Shown here piece by piece: positions 61,745 through 64,000 of a stretch of DNA of 64,000 nucleotides; the first letter of the stretch is position 1, and each line of letters starts with the position of its first letter. Both the position numbers and the translations under genes were made by a program. The DNA is from Halobellus sp. Atlit-31R (GTDB lineage Archaea > Halobacteriota > Halobacteria > Halobacteriales > Haloferacaceae). The stretch is taken from contig QPLR01000002.1 in the NCBI GenBank assembly GCA_003665935.1, forward strand, positions 620,001 through 684,000, in the 5' to 3' direction. Under the pieces are notes generated by a model. That model saw only the letters and a list, made by a program, of their open reading frames with translations, was not told where the DNA came from and did no database searches.

Positions 61745-62887
61745 ATGGATGCGGACGCAAGCGACGGGGGACGACGGGAGTTCGCCGGGGGAGAGTTCGA
61801 CCGCGAATCGACCGCCTCACCGGGAGTCAACGCGGTCGGCGACGGATCTGATAGAGGCAGCACGGCACGTGTCGAAGCTGCGGCAGACGCCGGCGCGGCC
61901 CCGCGGGCTGTGACCGACGACGTCGCCGTCGCTGTCGCCGTCGAGGGGCTCTCGAAGCAGTTCGGAAGCGGCTCCGAGGCTGTGACCGTCGTCGACGACG
62001 TCTCCTTCGAGATCGAAGCGGGCTCGGTCGTCGGACTGCTCGGTCCGAACGGGGCCGGCAAGACGACGCTGATCAAGTCCGTCCTCGGGATGGTGCTGCC
62101 CGACGCGGGTTCGGCTCGGCTCTGTGGCGTCGACGTCGCCGACCGCCCGCGGGAGGCCTACAGCCACGTCGACGCGATGCTCGAAGGCGCGCGAAACGAC
62201 TACTGGCGACTAACCGTTCGCGAGAATCTCCGGTACTTCGCGGCCGTCGGCGGCGTCGACCCCGACTCCGTCGCCGACCGGCACGACCGACTCCTCGAAC
62301 GCCTCGATCTGGCCGACAAGGTCGACGTCGCGGTCCGGAATCTCTCGCGCGGGATGAAACAGAAGGTGTCGCTCGCGAGCACGCTCGCCGGCGACGCCGA
62401 CGTGATCTTCCTGGACGAACCGACCCTCGGACTCGACGTCGAGAGTTCGCGGACGCTCCAGCGAGAGCTCCGGCGACTGGCCGAAGCGCGCGGGCTGACC
62501 GTGATCCTCAGCAGCCACGATATGGACGTAGTCGAGACCGTCTGCGACCGGGTCCTGATTATGTCCGACGGACGCATCGTCGCCGACGACAGCGTCGACG
62601 CGCTGCTCGGCCACGGCGAGCAACACGGCGTCCAGATCACGAGCGGCGACTTCGACACCGCCCTCCTCGCGGACCTCCGCGCGGAGTTCGACGTACGAGA
62701 CGTCGAGCGGTTCGAGCGTCGCACGGGCGCACGCGTCGAGATCACGACCGACAGCGACGGCCTGTACGCGCTGATGGCGACGCTCGACAGCCGGGGGGTG
62801 ACGATCGACCGGCTCACGGCCGTCGATCCCGACCTCGAAGACGTGTTCGTGGATCTCACGAGCGCTCGGGCGGGGGACCGCCAGTGA
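61745..62887 (+). CDS. ABC-2 type exporter ATP-binding protein
   Basis: 380 residues including a 65-residue acidic N-terminal tail. Walker A GPNGAGKTT, Q-loop region near VDAMLEGARNDY, signature NLSRGMKQK, Walker B VIFLDEPTLGLD, H-loop SSHDMD. C-terminal 70 residues form the DUF4162-like extension found in CcmA/NatA-type ATPases (QITSGDFDTALLADLRAEF). Overlaps the permease start by four bases (GTGA). Export substrate unknown (drug, lipid or peptide). Confidence 0.88.
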   Translation: MDADASDGGRREFAGGEFDRESTASPGVNAVGDGSDRGSTARVEAAADAGAAPRAVTDDVAVAVAVEGLSKQFGSGSEAVTVVDDVSFEIEAGSVVGLLGPNGAGKTTLIKSVLGMVLPDAGSARLCGVDVADRPREAYSHVDAMLEGARNDYWRLTVRENLRYFAAVGGVDPDSVADRHDRLLERLDLADKVDVAVRNLSRGMKQKVSLASTLAGDADVIFLDEPTLGLDVESSRTLQRELRRLAEARGLTVILSSHDMDVVETVCDRVLIMSDGRIVADDSVDALLGHGEQHGVQITSGDFDTALLADLRAEFDVRDVERFERRTGARVEITTDSDGLYALMATLDSRGVTIDRLTAVDPDLEDVFVDLTSARAGDRQ

Positions 62888-63693
62888 GTACCGACGATTC
62901 GACGGCACAGGGGCCGCGGCGGGCCGGCTACTACCATCTCGCTCGGGCCGTGCTCTACCGCGAGGCGATCCTGTTCCTCCGCTACCCCGCGAACGCCGTC
63001 GGCGGGATCGTCGTCGCCCTGTTCTTCTTCGGCGTGCTGTTCTACGGCGGGCGGATGGTCGCCGGCCGCGCCCTGACGGACTCGATCGAGGGGATCATCG
63101 TCGGCTACTTCCTGTGGACGCTGTCGGTCGGGGCGTACTCGTCGATCTCGAACGACATCGGGAGCGAGGTGCAGTGGGGAACGCTCGAACGTCACGTGAT
63201 GACGCCGTTCGGATTCGCGCCGGTCGCGATGCTGAAGGGCCTCGCGAAGATCGTCCGGACGTTTCTCACCTCGGCGGTGATCCTCGCCGTGATGCTTTTC
63301 ATCACGGACACGGCGCTCCAACTGCAGCTTTTCACAGTCGTCGCGATCGCGGTGCTGACGATCCTGTCGGTGCTGGGACTCGGCTTCGCCGCCGGCGGCG
63401 TGACACTGCTGTACAAGCAGGTGGGCAACTGGCTCAATCTGCTCCAGTTCGGGTTCGTCGTGCTGATCTCCGCGCCGTCGTTGGAGATCCCGTGGCTGAG
63501 CGTTCTCCCGCTGGCTCACGGGAGCGGGCTCCTCCAGCGCGCGATGCTGGACGGCACGCGTCTCTGGGAGTTCTCGGCGTTCGATCTGGGGCTACTCCTC
63601 GCGACCGCCGTCGGCTACCTCGGCGCTGGCTATCTGCTCTTCCAGTACGCGACTCGTCGGGCACGACGGCTCGGTGTGCTCGGAGATTACTGA
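62884..63693 (+). CDS. ABC-2 type transporter permease
   Basis: 269 residues with six membrane helices, GTG start. The ABC2_membrane arrangement is visible: first helix after VLYREAILFLRYPANAVGGIVVALFFFG, cytoplasmic loop SISNDIGSEVQWGTLERHVMTPFGF, and EAA-like contact LERH. Partner of the ATPase before it (overlap of four bases). A basic tail (RRARRLGV) ends it. Confidence 0.88.
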   Translation: MSTDDSTAQGPRRAGYYHLARAVLYREAILFLRYPANAVGGIVVALFFFGVLFYGGRMVAGRALTDSIEGIIVGYFLWTLSVGAYSSISNDIGSEVQWGTLERHVMTPFGFAPVAMLKGLAKIVRTFLTSAVILAVMLFITDTALQLQLFTVVAIAVLTILSVLGLGFAAGGVTLLYKQVGNWLNLLQFGFVVLISAPSLEIPWLSVLPLAHGSGLLQRAMLDGTRLWEFSAFDLGLLLATAVGYLGAGYLLFQYATRRARRLGVLGDY

Positions 63694-63767
63694 GCCCGGA
63701 GCGTTCCGACAGTCGCACCGCTCCGGCCGACGTGGCTAAGCGGCTCGCAGCCCTCCGTACTAGCAGA

Positions 63768-64000
63768 ATGGACCGAAACGCAATCCGACAGGCGTGGGAC
63801 GACGTCGCGGAGACGTACGCGGAGCGCCGTGACCCCACTGGATCGGACGCCGACCTGCTCGCGACCCTCCGCGAGGAACTGGGGGCCGAGCCGATCGTCC
63901 TCGACGTTGGTTGCGGTGACGGCGCGCGGACGCTCGCGAACCTCCCGGCGGGCAGCATCGGACTCGACATCTCCCGTCGCGGTCTCGAACTGGCCCGCGA
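63768..64000 (+). CDS. Class I SAM-dependent methyltransferase, N-terminal part
   Basis: 77 full codons present; the gene runs off the right edge. Typical UbiE/COQ5-like start IRQAWDDVAETYAERRDPTGSDADLLATLREEL, SAM-binding motif I IVLDVGCGDGARTLANL and the acidic residue at the end of strand 2 (GLDISRRGLELA). ATG 63768 is 74 bases after the ABC permease stop. Substrate unknown. Confidence 0.8.
   Translation, partial: MDRNAIRQAWDDVAETYAERRDPTGSDADLLATLREELGAEPIVLDVGCGDGARTLANLPAGSIGLDISRRGLELAR

Overview
The window is about 65% GC chromosomal DNA from a haloarchaeon (class Halobacteria; genus not resolved). Evidence: acidic proteins rich in Asp and Glu, archaeal TATA boxes 26-30 bases before many start codons (leaderless mRNAs), CCA-less tRNAs with archaeal-type neighbours, XPB/Bax1, PAC2, a TFB-like protein, Tat-type lipoprotein signals, and small haloarchaeal families (HEWD, DUF5800, DUF5805, DUF2080).

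Layout. 1-1456: N-terminal part of a GH15 glucoamylase-type gene, tRNA-Leu(UAA), and a ferredoxin with three cluster cysteines. 1670-6232: gyrB-gyrA. 6298-15335: arginase, a sugar-nucleotide epimerase, an HTH regulator, NDH-2, uridine phosphorylase, cytidine deaminase, small membrane proteins, a membrane-tethered ArsR-type regulator and a DUF151 nuclease-like protein. 15336-15928 is a non-coding stretch with four degenerate copies of a repeat. 15929-19069: ileS. 19094-23447: glpA-glpB-glpC. 23559-25419: archaeal phosphoglycolate phosphatase, HEWD protein, methyltransferase and a zinc-ribbon microprotein. 25671-27636: an apparently complete IS200/IS605 element (tnpA, DUF2080 protein, tnpB). 27657-35826: DUF368 polyprenyl-phosphate flippase, UDP-glucose dehydrogenase, a YchF/Obg-type GTPase, an aminotransferase and a NitT/TauT-type ABC transporter.

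36194-40220: DNA-repair module XPB ... Bax1 with an acetyltransferase and a lipoprotein gene in between. 40224-48471: split RsmB/RsmF-like RNA methyltransferase, PAC2 chaperone, GrpE, DUF4349 lipoprotein, bactofilin (halofilin)-like protein, GT2 glycosyltransferase, RNase H-like nuclease, SRAP/HMCES-like protein. 48534-53270: a tungstate/molybdate module (tupABC, divergent ModE-like regulator, MOT1-type permease), with a candidate operator between tupA and the regulator. 53395-55487: TetR regulator plus MATE exporter. 55488-56754: 1.27 kb without a convincing gene, ending in an AT-rich block before a DUF5805/tyrosine-recombinase pair. 58590-64000: coaD, a single-cyclin-fold TFB-like protein, tRNA-Leu(UAG), a transmembrane protein, a 42-bp solo remnant of the same IS end sequences, an SRPBCC protein, an ABC-2 exporter and the start of a methyltransferase.

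Most of the window is housekeeping. The points most worth a second look are the IS605 element with its mini-derivative at 61122-61163, the Tup/ModE/MOT1 cluster with its palindrome, the repeat array before ileS, the STD-encoding minisatellite behind cdd, the interrupted XPB-Bax1 pair, and the gene desert before the recombinase.
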